The notes beneath the pieces were generated by a model. That model saw nothing but the letters and a program-made list of their open reading frames with translations, ran no database searches and was not told the DNA's origin. Of a stretch of 64,000 nt of DNA, positions 32,501 to 45,400 are shown piece by piece (the first letter of the stretch is position 1; each line of letters opens with the position of its first letter). The position numbers were made by a program, and so were the translations under genes. Source of the DNA: Closterium sp. NIES-65. Taxonomy: Eukaryota; Streptophyta; Zygnematophyceae; Desmidiales; Closteriaceae. The DNA is taken from the NCBI GenBank assembly GCA_948144175.1, contig CANXME010002312.1, positions 62,001-126,000 on the forward strand, given 5' to 3'.

Positions 32501-34402
32501 GGGACTACCGGGGGGGGACCTGGTACCAAGAAGAGCGGGGGTGGGGGGAGGGACGGAGTGCGGTAGGGGAAGAGGCGGTAGTAGGGTACCGACTCGTCGA
32601 ACGTGACGTCCTGGGAGGACAGAACACGTCGAGAGGAGGGGTGGTAGAATTGCCACCCAGGGGCGTCGGGGGGGAACCCTAGGAAGACGCAGGGAGCAGC
32701 GCGAGGGGACAGCTTGTCCGCAGACAAGTCGCGGACAAACGCCCGAGATCCCCAGACCCGGAACGCTGACGCATCGCCAACCTTCCCCGTCCACAGCAGG
32801 GCTGGGGAGGTCTCCGGTCTGGAGACCCTGGGGTGGAGGTTGATCTGATGCGCTGCGTACCTGACCGCAAACGGCCACAGAAAATGGGGGGCAGCCGCAT
32901 GCATCATGGACGTACGGGCGACGTCCATGACCATGCCAATGCGGCGCTCAGCAATCCCATTTTGCTGTGGGGAGTCCGGAAGCGTGAAGGACTGGCGGAT
33001 GCCTCGCGCCCGACAGTAGGCACGTAGAAGGCCAGAGGAGAACTCTCCGCCTCTGTCAGAGTGCAGACGCAACACAGGAAAGTCGGAGCCAAAGCTCTGC
33101 CTGAGCTGAAGACGAGCTGCGCGGATCCAGTCGATCAGCACCTCAGTAACCTCACCCTTGCTGCGCAAGGGGAAGACTGTGGTGTAACGCGAGTAGTCGT
33201 CAACAACGAGTAGGAAGTAGCGCTCCTGACCCTGTCCAAGGACGCGGGCTGGGCCCCACACGTCCATGTGAAGCGTCTGCAGCGGGGCCTCTGTCGGAGG
33301 AAACTGGGAGGAGTGAGGGGCAGCACGCTGGCGCCCCTCGACACAGGGGACACAGGCAGGGCCAGGGCCCTGAGGAAGGGGAGGTAGAGACCGGGGGAGA
33401 CCAGACACAAGAAGACGGGAGGCCATGCCTCTGAGCCGAAGCAGAGAGGGGTGGCCAAGGCGGTGGTGCCAGAGGAGGGTCTCGTGAGACAGACGACGAC
33501 ACGAACAGGGGGAAGACTCAGGACCAGACCTGGACGCTGCGGCAAACACCTGACCAGACGAAGGGACCCTACCAGACTCAGTACCTGGAGGAGAAGCAGT
33601 GGTCAGTGTGTACAGGCTCAACCCTGGCCGACGTGTAAACGTAGCCAGGTGGCGTCCCGTGCTAGCCTCCGTGCAGTGGGTCACCCGCTGACGAGCAGGA
33701 GTGAACTGGTGGACACCCGCATCCTGTAGGTCAGCACCACTCACCAGGTTCGTCGAGAACAAGGGGAGGTAGAGACCAGACAGGGTGCCAGAGGGGGCCG
33801 CCGGACACGGAAGTACCGTGGAGAAGCGAGACAGGACAGGCCCCCCAGAGGGGTCAGCCAGGGACACTGCAACCGGCCGACTCAGCGGCGTGAGAGTAGT
33901 GCGGTCCCGAAAGAAGGAGCGAGACGCTCCAGAGTCAAGTGTGAAGGTGTGAGAGGTCGAAGCCGACACAGTACCTGAGAGGGCAGACTCACCAGTACCT
34001 GAGAGCACAGACGCATTGGCACCTAGAGCAGCAGCCTCACTAGTACCTGACGCAGCAGTACCAATGCCCGGGTCGGGCGGGAAGCACCGGTAACAGTCAT
34101 CCTCATCATTACCAGTCACAACATACATAGCAGAAAGAATAGCATCAAAGTCAAGATCATAAATGGCTACACCAGCCCTAGACAGCTCCCCCCAGCGGGG
34201 GATCTCAGCGGCCTCCGGAAACTGCTGACGCCAGGCGTCGGTCAGGCGGCCAAAGCAGCGGCGGGCCGCGTGGGTGCCTCCACACCTCTCCCCCGCACGG
34301 TCGCCGGTGCAAAGAACGTAGGGGCAGGGACCAAACGCACCACCACGCTGACGCTGCAAGTACCACTCACGGAGCTGCTGAGGGGCGGGGACGGTGCGAG
34401 AG

Positions 34403-34443
<41 letters not shown>

Positions 34444-35490
34444 CTGACCACCCCCAGAGCTGCTGCGCTGGGACGAGACACTCCGACCCCCGCCGCCACC
34501 GCCACTCCCGCCTCCACCACCGCCCCTGTCTCCACCGCCACCGCCCCCACTGGTACCCTCGCCCCCGCCTCCTCCGCCACCTCCGCCTCCACCGCCTCCA
34601 CAAGTACCTCCACTCCCGCCACCACCTCCACCGCCACCCCCACTCCCCCCGCCACCCCCACCTCCTCCGCCACTGCCTCCTCTAGCTCCACCCGCTCCCT
34701 TGCCCCCCTTGCCCTTGCCAGAGCGGCGTCTACCGCTGGGGGCAGACGCCGCACCGACCGACTCAAAACCAGCGAGGTCGGCCGCAGCGGCAGAGGCGAC
34801 AGAGGGCAGCATGGGGGAAGGAGAACACCCCTCAAAGATGGGGGTGCGAGGGTCACCCCGAGAGGCCCCTACAGCGACTATGCTCTTCTCAGCCGCTAGC
34901 AGGGACTCCTCAAGGAGGTCGACAGTGAGGGTGGTGGGACAGACAGAGAGAAACTGGTCCCTAACGACACGAAGGGACTCAGGGAGACGGGTGACAAGAA
35001 AGTAGAGAGTGATGTACATGGGAGGAGGGTTGGCGGCGCGGAACTCAGCAGGAAGGGCAGCGCGGTAGCGAGCGTCACTAGCGCGGAGGTGGGTAATGAG
35101 GTCAGCGACAGTGGGAAAGGCAGCTAGGTCAGGGAAGAGAAAAGGTAGCATGAGGCGGCTCAGCGTAGCAGAGGAAGGGGAGGAGTAGCGTGCAACTACA
35201 GCGTCGTACAAGGCCTGAGCGGTCTTGCAGTGACTAAAGTGGGCACGCTCGGAGGAAGGGAGGTGGCGACGCACAGCAAGACGTGCAGCAGCATCGCGGG
35301 TCGCCCACTTGGAGCGAACGGCGGAATCAGCATCAGGAGGAGGGGCAGGGACAGCGCCAGAGACAAAGTCAAAGAGAGAGACCTCATCGACCGCATCACA
35401 GAGTAAGTACAGCTGCAGGTCCTCAATCCAGACTGCAAAGTCAATGGCTCTACCCTCAGCGTCAAAAGCTAGGACATTGGGGGTGGCCAT
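29547..35490 (-). pseudogene. Broken copia gag-pol, copy 3
   Basis: Minus-strand coding region starting at the MATPN methionine and ending with the usual pol C-terminus. All domains of the family are recognisable in order: gag, Gly-rich and poly-Gln stretches, zinc motif, protease, integrase, linker repeat, reverse transcriptase and RNase H. Sequence is very close to copy 2. The frame is interrupted, with about two breaks, so it is a fossil of recent age. Confidence 0.9.
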
Positions 35491-35559
35491 GACAGCAGCT
35501 GACAGTCTCACCGGGCAGGAAAAGTCGGGTAGGTCAGCGGCGCAGGTACACAGCCCAGG

Positions 35560-36450
35560 AGCAGCAGTAGCCCGACAGGAGCAGGAGTGCAGCTCCTCTG
35601 GCGGCTCGGGCAGCTCGGGCGGCTCGGGCGGCTCGGGCGGCTCGGGCGGCGCGGGCGGCTTGGGCGGCTCGGGTGGCTAGGGCGGCGCGGGCGGCCCGGG
35701 CGGCTCGGGCGGCTCAGGCGGCTCGGGCGGCGGCACGGGCGGCTGGGGCGGCTCGGTGGCGGCTCACGGGCGGCTGGGACGGCGCGCGGGGAGCTCACGG
35801 GCGGCTGGGCGGGCGGCCAGGGCGGCTCACGGGCGGCGGCGGCGGCGTCGGCGGCTCACGGGCGACGGCAGCGGCAGCGGCCTCGGCGGCTCACGGGCGG
35901 CGTCGGCGGCTCACGGGTGGCGTCGGCGGCGTCGGCGGCTTACGGGTGGCGTCGGCGGCGTCGGCTGCTCATGGGCGGCGTCAGCAGCTTACGGGCGGGC
36001 TGAAGGCCCACGGGTGGGCGGTTCGCGGGCAGCGCCGGCTCACGGGCGGGCGGCGTGACGGGCGGGCGGCGGGACGGGCGGCAGCGTCACGGGTGGCGGC
36101 GTCACGGGCGGCGGTTCACGGGCGGCTGCGTCACGGGCGGCGCTCACGGGCGGCGGCGTCACGGGCGGCGCTCACGGGCGGCGGCGCACGGGCGGCGCTA
36201 AAGGGTGGCGCGACGGGCGGCGGCTTACGGGCGGCGCTACGGGCGGCGGCTCACGGGCGGCGCTACGGGCGGCCGCACGGGCAGCGCTAACGGGCGGCCG
36301 CACGGGCGGCGCTACTGGCTGCGCAAAGGGCGGCGCGAACGGGCAGCCGCACTGGCGGCGCTAACGGGCGGCCGCACGGGCGGCGCTAACGGGCGGCTCG
36401 AAAGGGCGGGCGCTAGGGCGGGCGCTAGGGCGGGCGCCAGGGCAGAAAAA
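35560..36450 (-). repeat. GC-rich repetitive leader, copy 3
   Basis: Minus-strand counterpart of the copy 2 leader, with the same succession of GAGCCGCC, GACGCCGCC and GCCGCCCGT-type repeats and small differences in repeat number. Confidence 0.85.
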
Positions 36451-36480
36451 AAAAGTTCTAGGTGGTGGGCCCGAAGCACA

Positions 36481-36510
36481 GTTCCCACAGGGGAACCTGC
36501 TCTGATTCCA
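36481..36510 (-). other. Primer-binding site and stem-loop, copy 3
   Basis: On the minus strand, TGGAATCAGAGCAGG (36510-36496) follows the 5' LTR, and GTTCCC-CTGT-GGGAAC (36496-36481) forms the stem-loop, as in copies 2 and 5. Confidence 0.8.
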
Positions 36511-36644
36511 TGACAAGAAGTGAACGAGAGAATGAGTGAACTATGAACGAAGTGAGTACAAATAGGAAACCCTAACTGGGTTGTACCCCCTATGGGATAC
36601 CCCACTATAGCCTACATAAATGAGTAAGCTATAATGTTCTGACA
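36511..36644 (-). repeat. 5' LTR of copy 3
   Basis: 134 bp in minus orientation, TGTCAGAAC to CTTCTTGTCA. It is complete and abuts satellite DNA at 36645. Confidence 0.95.
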
Positions 36645-38013
36645 AATGCACCATTTTCGATATACATATGCATTAGATTCCTTTCGAACCTTATTAGCTC
36701 ACTAGATGAATTTATTTCCTACCTTCTATTTGAGTGAGACCACTAGATTCCGTGTATTATGCGAGATCTGAGCGGTTCCGTTCTCCCAGGCATTTGCACT
36801 CTAAGTTCCCATACTGACCGACCTGGCCAATGCACCACTTTCCATAAACATATGCATTAGATTCCTTCCGAACCTTATTAGCTCACTAGATTTATATATT
36901 TCCCACCTTCTGATCGAGTGAGACCGCTAGATTCCCTCTACTTTTTGAGAAATGAGCGTTTCCGTTCTCCTTGGCCCTACTTGCACTATCAGTGCGAAAT
37001 GCCGGCCAGACTGGCCGATGCACCATTTTCTCTACACATGTGCGTTAGTTACCTTTCAAACCCTTACGTTCACTAGATGAATTTATTTACTACCTTCTAT
37101 TTGAGTGAGACCACTAGATTCCGTGTACTATGCGAGATCTGAGCGCTTCTGTTCTCCCTGGCATTTGCACTCTAAGTTCCCATACTGACCGACCTGGCCA
37201 ATGCACCATTTTCCATATACATATGCATTAGATTCCTTCCGAACCTTATTAGCTCACTAGATTTATATATTTCCCACCTTCTGATCGAGTGAGACCGCTA
37301 GATTCCCTCTACTTTTTGAGAAATGAGCGTTTCCGTTCTCCTTGGCCCTACTTGCACTATCAGTGCGAAATGCCGGCCAGACTGGCCGATGCACCATTTT
37401 CTCTACACATGTGCGTTAGTTACCTTTCAAACCCTTACGTTCACTAGATGAATTTATTTACTACCTTCTATTTGAGTGAGACCACTAGATTCCGTGTACT
37501 ATGCGAGATCTGAGCGCTTCTGTTCTCCCTGGCATTTGCACTCTAAGTTCCCATACTGACCGACCTGGCCAATGCACCATTTTCCATATACATATGCATT
37601 AGATTCCTTTCGAACCTTATTAGCTCACTAGATTTATATATTTCCCACCTTCTGATCGAGTGAGACCACTAGATTCCCTTTACTTTTTGAGAAATGAGCG
37701 TTTCCGTTCTCCTTGGCCCTAGTTGCACTATAAGTGCGAAATGCCGGCCAGACTGGCCGATGCACCATTTTCTCTACACATGTGCGTTACTTACCTTTCA
37801 AACCCTTACGTTCACTAGATGAATTTATTTCCTACCTTCTATTGGAGTGAGACCACTAGATTCCGTGTACTATGCGAGATCTGAGCGCTTCCATTCTCCC
37901 TGGCATTTGCACTCTAAGTTCCCATACTGACCGACCTGGCCAATGCACCACTTTCCATATACATATGCATTAGATTCCTTTCAAACCTTATTAGCTCACT
38001 AGATTTATATATT
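36645..38013. repeat. 371-bp dimeric satellite, block 4
   Basis: About 3.7 dimers. The first unit is a hybrid: it starts as a b half and switches to an a half within the shared CACTAGAT near 36700-36707. The rest is regular a/b order up to the ATATT target site of copy 4. Confidence 0.95.
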
Positions 38014-38144
38014 TGTCAGATTATTATGGCTGATGCATGTTTGTAGGCTATAGTGGGGTAGCACATATGGGGTACAGTTTGCTAGGGTTGTATTTGTACC
38101 CAACTCTGACTTAGTCAATTCATTCCTGTTCTGTTAGTTTCACA
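38014..38144 (+). repeat. 5' LTR of copy 4
   Basis: 131 bp, TGTCAGATTATTATGGC to GTTAGTTTCACA. It looks identical to the 3' LTR and contains the GTAGGCTATAGTGGGGTA block. Confidence 0.97.
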
Positions 38145-38173
38145 TGGTATAGAGCGGGTCCCTCCTAAGGACC
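38145..38173 (+). other. Primer-binding site and stem-loop, copy 4
   Basis: TGGTATAGAGCGGG (38145-38158) follows the LTR. It matches the start of the initiator-Met complement and then appears to skip one base, as in copy 6. GGTCC (38157-38161) pairs with GGACC (38169-38173), a stem at the same place as in the other copies but with different base pairs. Confidence 0.75.
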
Positions 38174-39259
38174 GTTCTTTGGGCCCACCCACGATTTTTT
38201 TTTTCCTGCCCGGAGCGCGCCCTATTCTCCCCGAGGCGCGCTCCCCCTAGTGCGCGTCGAGCTGCCCTTGTGGCGCCCCGAGAGTCGCGCGCGCGACTCA
38301 TTTTTTTTTCGCGCGCGCGGCCCAGGCCCCACTTCGCGCGGCCCTTACAGCCGCGCCGCGCCGCCCTCTCTGCTCTGCCGCGCCGCGCCGCCCTCCAGAC
38401 GGCCGCGCGGCCTCTTCGTCGCTGCAGCAGGCCCCCCCCCCCCCGCTGCACCTCTGTCGGCCCCGCAGCCGCCTTACCTGACGGCCGCCGCCTCACCTGA
38501 CGGCCCGCCGCCTCGACTTCTGGCCCGCCACCTCACCAGACGGCCCTGCCGCCTCACCTGACGGCCCACCGTCTCACCTGCTGGCCCGCCACCTTACCTG
38601 ACAGCCCCGCCGCCTCACCTGACGGCCCGCCGCCACCTTACCTGACGGCCCCGCCGCCTCACTTGACGGCCCGCCGCCTCACCTACTGGCCCGCCACCTG
38701 ACCTGACGGCCCCGCCGCCTCACCTGACGGCCCGCCGCCTGACCTGCTGGCCCGCCACCTCACCTGACGGCCCGCCGCCTCACCCGCTGGCCCGCCACCT
38801 GACCTGACGGCCCCGCCGCCTCACCTGCTGGCCCGCCACCTGACCTGACGGCCCCGCCGCCTCACCCGACGGCTCGCCACCTCACCTGCTGGCCCGCCAC
38901 CTGACGGCTCCGCCGTCCCCTGTCCCGGCCCCGCAGCTGCACCCTGACGGCCCCGCCGAGCCGCCCAGCAGCAGCCGAGCCGCCCAGCCGCAGCCGAGCC
39001 GCCCAGCAGCAGCTGAGCCGCCCAGCAGCTGCCGCGCCGCCCAGCAGCAGCCGAGCCGCCCAGCCGCAGCCGAGCCGCCCAGCAGCAGCTGAGCCGCACA
39101 GCAGCAGCCGAGCCGCCCAGCAGCAGCCGAGCCGCCCGGTACCCGAGCTACCCGAGCCGCCCGAGCCGCCCGAGCCGCCCGAGCCGCCCGACCCAGCCCG
39201 AGCTGCCTGCTGCTGTCCTACCCGACTCTCCTAGCCCGGTGAGACTTTCAGCTGCTGCC
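38174..39259 (+). repeat. GC-rich repetitive leader, copy 4
   Basis: About 1.1 kb. From about 38470 it consists of units close to CACCTGACGGCCCCGCCGC and CACCTGCTGGCCCGCCAC. From about 38950 it changes to GAGCCGCCCAGCAGCAGCC-like units, then GAGCCGCCC. These leader repeats differ from those of copies 1 and 6 and of copies 2, 3 and 5, although gag-pol is very similar. Confidence 0.85.
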
Positions 39260-40333
39260 ATGGCCACCCCCAATGTTCTTACTTTTGACGCTGAGGGGAG
39301 GGCCATTGACTTTGCCGTCTGGATTGAAGACCTGCAGCTGTACTTACTGTGTGATGCGATAGATGAGGTCTCTCTCTTTGACTTTGTCTCTGGCACTGTC
39401 CCTGCCCCGCCTGCTGATGCTGACTCTGCTGCTCGCTCCAAGTGGGCGACCCGCGATGCTGCTGCACGTCTTGCTGTGCGTCGCCACCTCCCTTCCTCTG
39501 AGCGTGCCCACTTTAGTCAGTGCAAGACCGCTCAGGCCTTGTACGACGCTGTAGTTGCACGCTACTCCTCCCCTTCCTCCGCTACCCTTAGCCGCCTCAT
39601 GCTACCGTTTCTCTTCCCTGACCTCGCTTCCTTTCCCACTGTTGCTGACCTCGTTACCCACCTCCGCGCTAGTGACACCCGCTACCGCGCTGCCCTTCCT
39701 GCTGAGTTCCGCGCTGCCAACCCTCCTCCCATGTACATCACTCTCTACTTTCTCGTCACCCGTCTCCCTGAGTCCCTTCGTGTCGTTAGGGACCAGTTTC
39801 TCTCTGTCTGTCCCACCACTCTCACTGTCGACCTCCTTGAGGAGTCCCTGCTAGCGGCTGAGAAGAGTATTGTCGCTGTAGGGGCCTCTCGGGGTGACCC
39901 TCGCACCCCCATCTTTGAGGGGTGTGGTCCTTCCCCCCTGCTGCCCTCTGTAGCCTCTGCCGCTGCGGCCGACCTCGCTGGTTTTGAGTCGGTCGGCGCG
40001 GCGTCTGCCCCCAGCGGCAGACGCCGCTCTGGCAAGGGCAAGGGGGGCAAGGGAGCGGGTGGAGCTAGAGGGGGCGGTGGAGGAGGCGGTGGGGGTGGAG
40101 GGGGGAGTGGGGGTGGCGGTGGGGGTGGTGGCGGGAGTGGAGGTACTGGTGGCGGCGGTGGAGGCGGAGGTGGCGGTGGAGGTGGTAGCGGAGGAGGCGG
40201 TGGGAGCGGTGGGAGCGACGGTCCTGGTGGGGGAGGTGGCGGTGGAGACGGGGGTGGCGGTGGAGGCGGGGGTGGCGGTGGAGGCGGGGGTCGGAGTGGC
40301 TCGTCCCAGCGGAGCAGCTCTGGGGGTGGTCAG

Positions 40334-40368
<35 letters not shown>

Positions 40369-43300
40369 CCAGCAGCCGCAGCAGCAGCAGCGCTCTCGCA
40401 CCGTCCCCAGCCCTCAGCAGCTCCGTGAGTGGTACTTGCAGCGTCAGCGCGGTGGTGCGCTTGGTCCCTGCCCCTACGTTCTTCGCACCAGTGACCGTGC
40501 AGGGGAGAGGTGTGGAGGCGCCCACACAGCCCGTCGCTGCTTTGGCCGCCTGACCGACGCCTGGCGTCAGCAGTTTCCGGAGGCCGCTGAGATCCCCCGC
40601 TGGGGAGAGCTGTCTAGGGCTGGAGTAGCTATTTATGATCTTGACTTTGATGCTATTCTCTCTGCTATGTATGCTGTGACTGGTAGTGATGAGGATGACT
40701 GTTACCGGTGTTTCCCGCCCGACCCGGGCATTGGTACTGCCGCGTCAGGTACTAGTGAGGCTGCTGCTCTAGGTGCCAGTACGTCTGTGCTCTCAGGTGC
40801 TGGTGAGTCCGCCCTCTCAGGTACTGTGTCGGCTTCGGCCTCTCACACCTTCACCCTTGACTCTGGAGCGTCTCGCTCCTTCTTTAGGGACCGCACCACT
40901 CTCACGCCGCTGAGTCGACCGGTTGCGGTGTCCCTGGCTGACCCCTCTGGGGGACCTGTCCTGTCTCGCTTCTCCACTGTCCTCCCGTGGCCGGCGGCCC
41001 CCTCTGGCACCCTGACTGGTCTCTACCTCCCCTCGTTCTCGACGAACTTGGTGAGTGGTGCTGACCTCCAGGATGCAGGTGTCCACCAGTTCACCCCTGC
41101 TCGTCAGCGGGTGACCCACTGTACGGAGGCGGATACAGGTCGTCACCTGGCTACGTTTACACGTCGGCCAGGGTCGAGCCTGTACACACTGACCACTGCT
41201 TCTCCTCCAGGTACTGCGTCTGGTAGGGTCCCCTCGTCTGGTCAGGTGTTTGCTGCAGCGTCCAGGTCTGGTCCTGAGTCTGCCCCCTGTTCGTGTCGTC
41301 GTCTGTCTCACGAGACCCTCCTCTGGCACCACCGCCTTGGCCACCCCTCTCTGCTCCGGCTCAGAGGCATGGCCTCGCGGGTACTTGTGTCTGGTCTTCC
41401 CCAGTCCCTCCCTCCCTTTCCTCCGGGCCCTGGCCCTGCCTGTGTCCCCTGTGTCGAGGGGCGCCAGCGTGCTGCCCCTCACTCCTCCCAGTTTCCTCCG
41501 ACAGAGGCCCCGTTGCAGACGCTTCACATGGACGTGTGGGGCCCAGCCCGCGTCCGTGGACAGGGTCAGGAGCGCTACTTCCTGCTGGTGGTTGACGACT
41601 ACTCGCGTTACACCACAGTCTTCCCTTTGCGCAGCAAGGGTGAGGTCACTGCGGTGTTGATCGACTGGATCCGCGCAGCTCGTCTCCAGCTTCGGAGGAG
41701 CTTTGGCTCTGACTTCCCTGTTTTGCGTCTGCACTCGGACAGAGGCGGAGAGTTCTCCTCTGGCCTCCTGAGTGCCTACTGTCGTGCGCGAGGCATCCGT
41801 CAGACCTTCACGCTTCCGGACTCACCACAGCAGAATGGGATTGCTGAGCGCCGCATTGGCATGGTCGTGGACGTCGCTCGTACGTCCATGATGCATGCGG
41901 CTGCTCCCCATTTTCTGTGGCCGTTTGCGGTCAGGTACGCTGCGCACCAGATCAACCTCCACCCCAGGGTCTCTCGACCGGAGACCTCCCCAGCCCTGCT
42001 GTGGACGGGGAAGGTTGGCGAGGCGTCGGCGTTCCGGGTCTGGGGATCTCGGGCGTTTGTTCGCGACCTGACTGCGGACAAGCTGTCCCCTCGTGCTTCT
42101 CCCTGCGTCTTCCTGGGGTTCCCCCCCGACGCCCCTGGGTGGCAGTTTTACCACCCCACCTCTCGACGTGTTCTGTCCTCCCAGGACGTCACGTTCGACG
42201 AGTCGGTACCCTACTACCGCCTCTTCCCCTACCGCACTCCGTCCCTCCCCCCTCCCCCGCTCTTCTTGGTACCAGGTCCCCCCCCGGTAGTCCCCCTCCC
42301 CCCTCAGGGTCCTGCCCCTTCAGGTGTGTCCCAGGTAGACGCGGTCGAGCCTGTCGAGGTCACTGGTGACTCTGGTGCTGCTGCGGGAGCTGAGCCTGGA
42401 GGTGCGGAGTCTGGGGGTGCTGAGCCTGGGGGTGCTGTGCCTGGGGGTGCTGAGTCTGGGGGTGCTGAGCCTGGGGGTGCTGTGCCTGGGGGTGCTGAGC
42501 CTGGGGGTGCTGAGCCTGGGGGTGCTGAGCCTAGGGGTGCTGAGCCTGGGGGTGCTGAGCCTGGGGGTGCTGAGCCTGGGGGTGCTGAGCCTGGGGGTAC
42601 TGTGCCTGGGGGTGCTTCGTCTCGCCGGGAGCCACTCTCCCCACAGGAGCTGCGTGAGTGGTTTACCAGGCGCTGGAGGCGTGCTGCTGGTGCTGGTGGT
42701 TCTTCGCCTGCAGTAGGTACTGCTGCCGCGCGTCCCGACGGTGCTCGTACTGTGGGTGCTGGAGCTGCTCGGTCTGAGGGTTCTCCTGGAGCTGGTGCTG
42801 CTGAGGGTGTTGGCGCTGAGCCTGCCGCTGGTGGTCCGACTGACAGTGCTCCTGGTGCTGCTACTGGGGGTTCTGGAGCTTCTGGAGGTGCTACTGGAGG
42901 TGCTGCTGGCGTGGGTGCTCCTGACGGGGGGGCTGGTGCTGTTCCTGCTGTTTCTGGTGTCGCCGTGCGGCCCCGACCGTACTTTGTTCCGCTCCTGCAG
43001 CAGGTTCTTAGTCTTGCACCTCCTCCTGCTCCCTTAGAGGGTCCACAGCCTGTTCGGTCACAGCCACAGCTACAGCCTGCCTCCCCTTTGCCTGCTCCTT
43101 CTCCCTACGCTGGTCCGACTGGAGGTCTTACTGAGCGTCGTGAGCCTGCGTCTCGTCCTGCGTCGCCTGTTCGTACTGAGCGCGCTAGTGGTCGCGGGTC
43201 GCGTCAGCGTCCTCCTCCTGTCCCTGGCACGCACCGGATGTCACTGCGTCCGTCCACTGCTCCTCTGCGTGCCCCTTTGCCTTCTCCTCCTGCTTCCTCT

Positions 43301-45223
43301 CTTCCTGCTCTGGCCGACCCGGAGTCGGACTCTCTTCGTGCTGCCAGTCCTACTGTCACGCGTCTCCTTGCTACTGCTGTCACTGACCCTTCCTTCGAGT
43401 CGTCTGCTGCGTCTGCCCTTGTCACTGAGCTTGTCGACTTTGCTGCGCGCTGTCGTCTAGACTACGCTGCTCGTCTTGTCGCTGAGTCTGAGTCCGCCTG
43501 TCCTCCGTCCGTCGGGGGTGAGTGTGCCCTTGGCACGGACGTCCTAGAGGACAGGCAGGAGGAGTTACAGTGTCTAGCGGCTGCTTCACCTCATCTCGCG
43601 TCTGTACTGCTTGCCCCTGAGGGAGACCCGGATGCACTAGACATCCCGACTCCGCGTTCTTACGCGGAGGCCGTAGAGGGTCCCTACTCCTCTCAGTGGC
43701 AGGCAGCTATGGATGCAGAGATGGCTTCCTGGAAGTCCACAGGCACCTACGTTGACGCGGTTCCCCCTCCTGGGGCGAACATCGTCAGTGGCATGTGGAT
43801 CTTCAGGGTGAAGCGGCCGCCGGGCTCCCCGCCTGTCTTCAAGGCGCGTTACGTGGCTCGTGGCTTCAGTCAGCGGCAGGGGGTTGACTACTTTCAGACC
43901 TTCTCCCCCACCCCGAAGATGACCACTCTTCGGGTGCTGCTGCACATTGCCGCTCAGCGCGACTACGAGCTTCACTCTCTCGACTTCAGCACTGCGTTCC
44001 TGCAGGGTAGCCTGCACGAGGAGATCTGGCTGCGCCGTCCGCCTGGCTTCACTGGGACTTTCCCTCCTGGCACCCAGTGGAGCCTCCGACGGCCAGTCTA
44101 CGGTCTCCGCCAGGCACCGCGTGAGTGGCACGACACACTGAGGACTACGCTTGCGGCTCTTGGGTTTGCTCCTTCTACTGCTGACCCGTCGCTGTTTCTT
44201 CGCACCGACACTTCCCTGCCGCCGTTCTACATCCTCGTGTACGTCGACGACTTGGTCTTTGCCACAGCGGACACTGCTGGACTCGCCTACGTGAAGTCCG
44301 AGCTGCTGAAGAGACACACGTGCACAGACCTGGGTGAACTGCGCAGCTACCTTGGCTTGCAGATCACTCGGGACAGAGCACGTCGCACCATTACCCTGAC
44401 TCAGTCACACATGGTGCAGCAGGTCCTTCAGCGCTTCGGCTTCACGTACTCCTCGCCTCAGGCCACTCCTCTGCCTACTCGCCACTCACTCTCAGCTCTG
44501 CCTTCGGATGAGTCCGTAGAGTCGAGTGGTCCGTATGAAGAGCTTGTTGGCTGCCTCATGTACCTGATGACCTGCACACGACCTGACCTTTCATACCCTC
44601 TGAGCATTCTTGCACGCTATGTTGCTCCTGGGAGACACAGACCGGAGCACATGGCTGCAGCGAAGAGGGTATTGCGCTACCTGTGCAGTACGTCGGGCAT
44701 GGGGCTAGTGCTTGGAGGGCGGAGTCCAGTGGTCCTTACCGGCCACGCGGACGCTTCTTGGGCTGACGACCAGGCTACGCAGCGGTCGTCACAGGGTTAC
44801 ACCTTCAGCCTTGGTTCCGGTTCTGTCTCGTGGCGGTCTACTCGCTCGTCTTCAGTTCTCGGCTCCAGTTGTGAGGCTGAGATCTACGCCGGGGCCATGG
44901 CTGCACAGGAGCTTCGCTGGCTCACCTACCTGCTGACTGACCTTGGAGAGCCGCCTCGTTCTCCTCCAGTGCTGTACGTAGACAACAAGGCCATGCTGGC
45001 CTTGTGTCGAGAGCAGCGCTTGGAGCACAGAACGAAGCACATTGCTCTCCGCTACTTCCTTGCTCGTGAGCTGCAGCAGCGTGGTCAGTTGCGACTTGCT
45101 TACGTGGCCTCTGAGGCCAACACTGCTGATGTGTTCACCAAGGCACTTGCGCCTTGTGACCATCAGCGCTTTTGTACCCAGCTGGGTCTTGTACCTGTCT
45201 TGCCTCACTTGCTCTCTTCTTGA
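39260..45223 (+). CDS. Copia gag-pol polyprotein, copy 4
   Basis: One uninterrupted frame of 1987 residues from the MATPN methionine; an in-frame methionine seven codons upstream is possible. Domain order is as in copy 1: gag, a long Gly-rich stretch, poly-Gln, the C-x13-C-x3-H-x4-C motif, protease LDSGAS, pre-integrase HHCC, integrase D,D35E (MDVWGP, HSDRGG, GIAERR), hydrophilic repeat linker, reverse transcriptase (YVDD near 1661-1664) and RNase H ending with the TADVFTKAL motif. All expected catalytic residues are visible. Together with identical LTRs this is the best candidate here for a copy that supplies proteins, possibly also to the miniature element at 48408-48754. That link is inference. 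Confidence 0.96.
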
Positions 45224-45390
45224 CTTTACTTGTACTTTGTTATATATATGTCTGTACTCCTGCATGTGAACTGGCCTCTGGCCCTGCTCTTGTGCTCGGA
45301 CTGTGTGGTGACTTTGTGATCCACCCTGAGCTTGCTTTGCTTTGCTTTGCTTGACTGGTCTTGTGACCCCTTGTTCTCCCCCACTTTGCC

Positions 45391-45400
45391 TATGGGGGTG
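45391..45400 (+). other. Polypurine tract, copy 4
   Basis: TATGGGGGTG immediately precedes the 3' LTR. The 3' UTR (45224-45390) contains TATATATA and the conserved stretch around GATCCACCCTGAGC. Confidence 0.75.

Larger units (their letters stand above)
22087..36644. repeat. Large inverted repeat formed by copies 2 and 3
   Basis: Copy 2 (plus, 22087-29208) and copy 3 (minus, 29210-36644) are closely similar and meet tail to tail with one base between them, making a palindrome with arms of about 7.1 and 7.4 kb. Copy 2 has no 3' UTR or 3' LTR. The copy 3 LTR at the joint lacks its outermost 10 bp. The outer flanks (AGTTG on the left, AATGC on the right) do not match, so this was not one simple insertion. 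Confidence 0.9.
29210..36644 (-). mobile_element. Ty1/copia LTR retrotransposon, copy 3
   Basis: A minus-strand sister of copy 2, with 5' LTR at 36511-36644 and a slightly shortened 3' LTR at 29210-29333 against copy 2. Its two LTRs differ at one position over the 124 bp they share, so it is young. The coding region is broken (about two breaks). The right flank is AATGC; the left flank was lost at the joint with copy 2, so no target duplication can be checked. Confidence 0.93.

Noticed and set aside
38145-39259. GC-rich leaders as CpG-island promoters of host genes
   Set aside because: No host gene follows; the leaders always sit between a primer site and gag.
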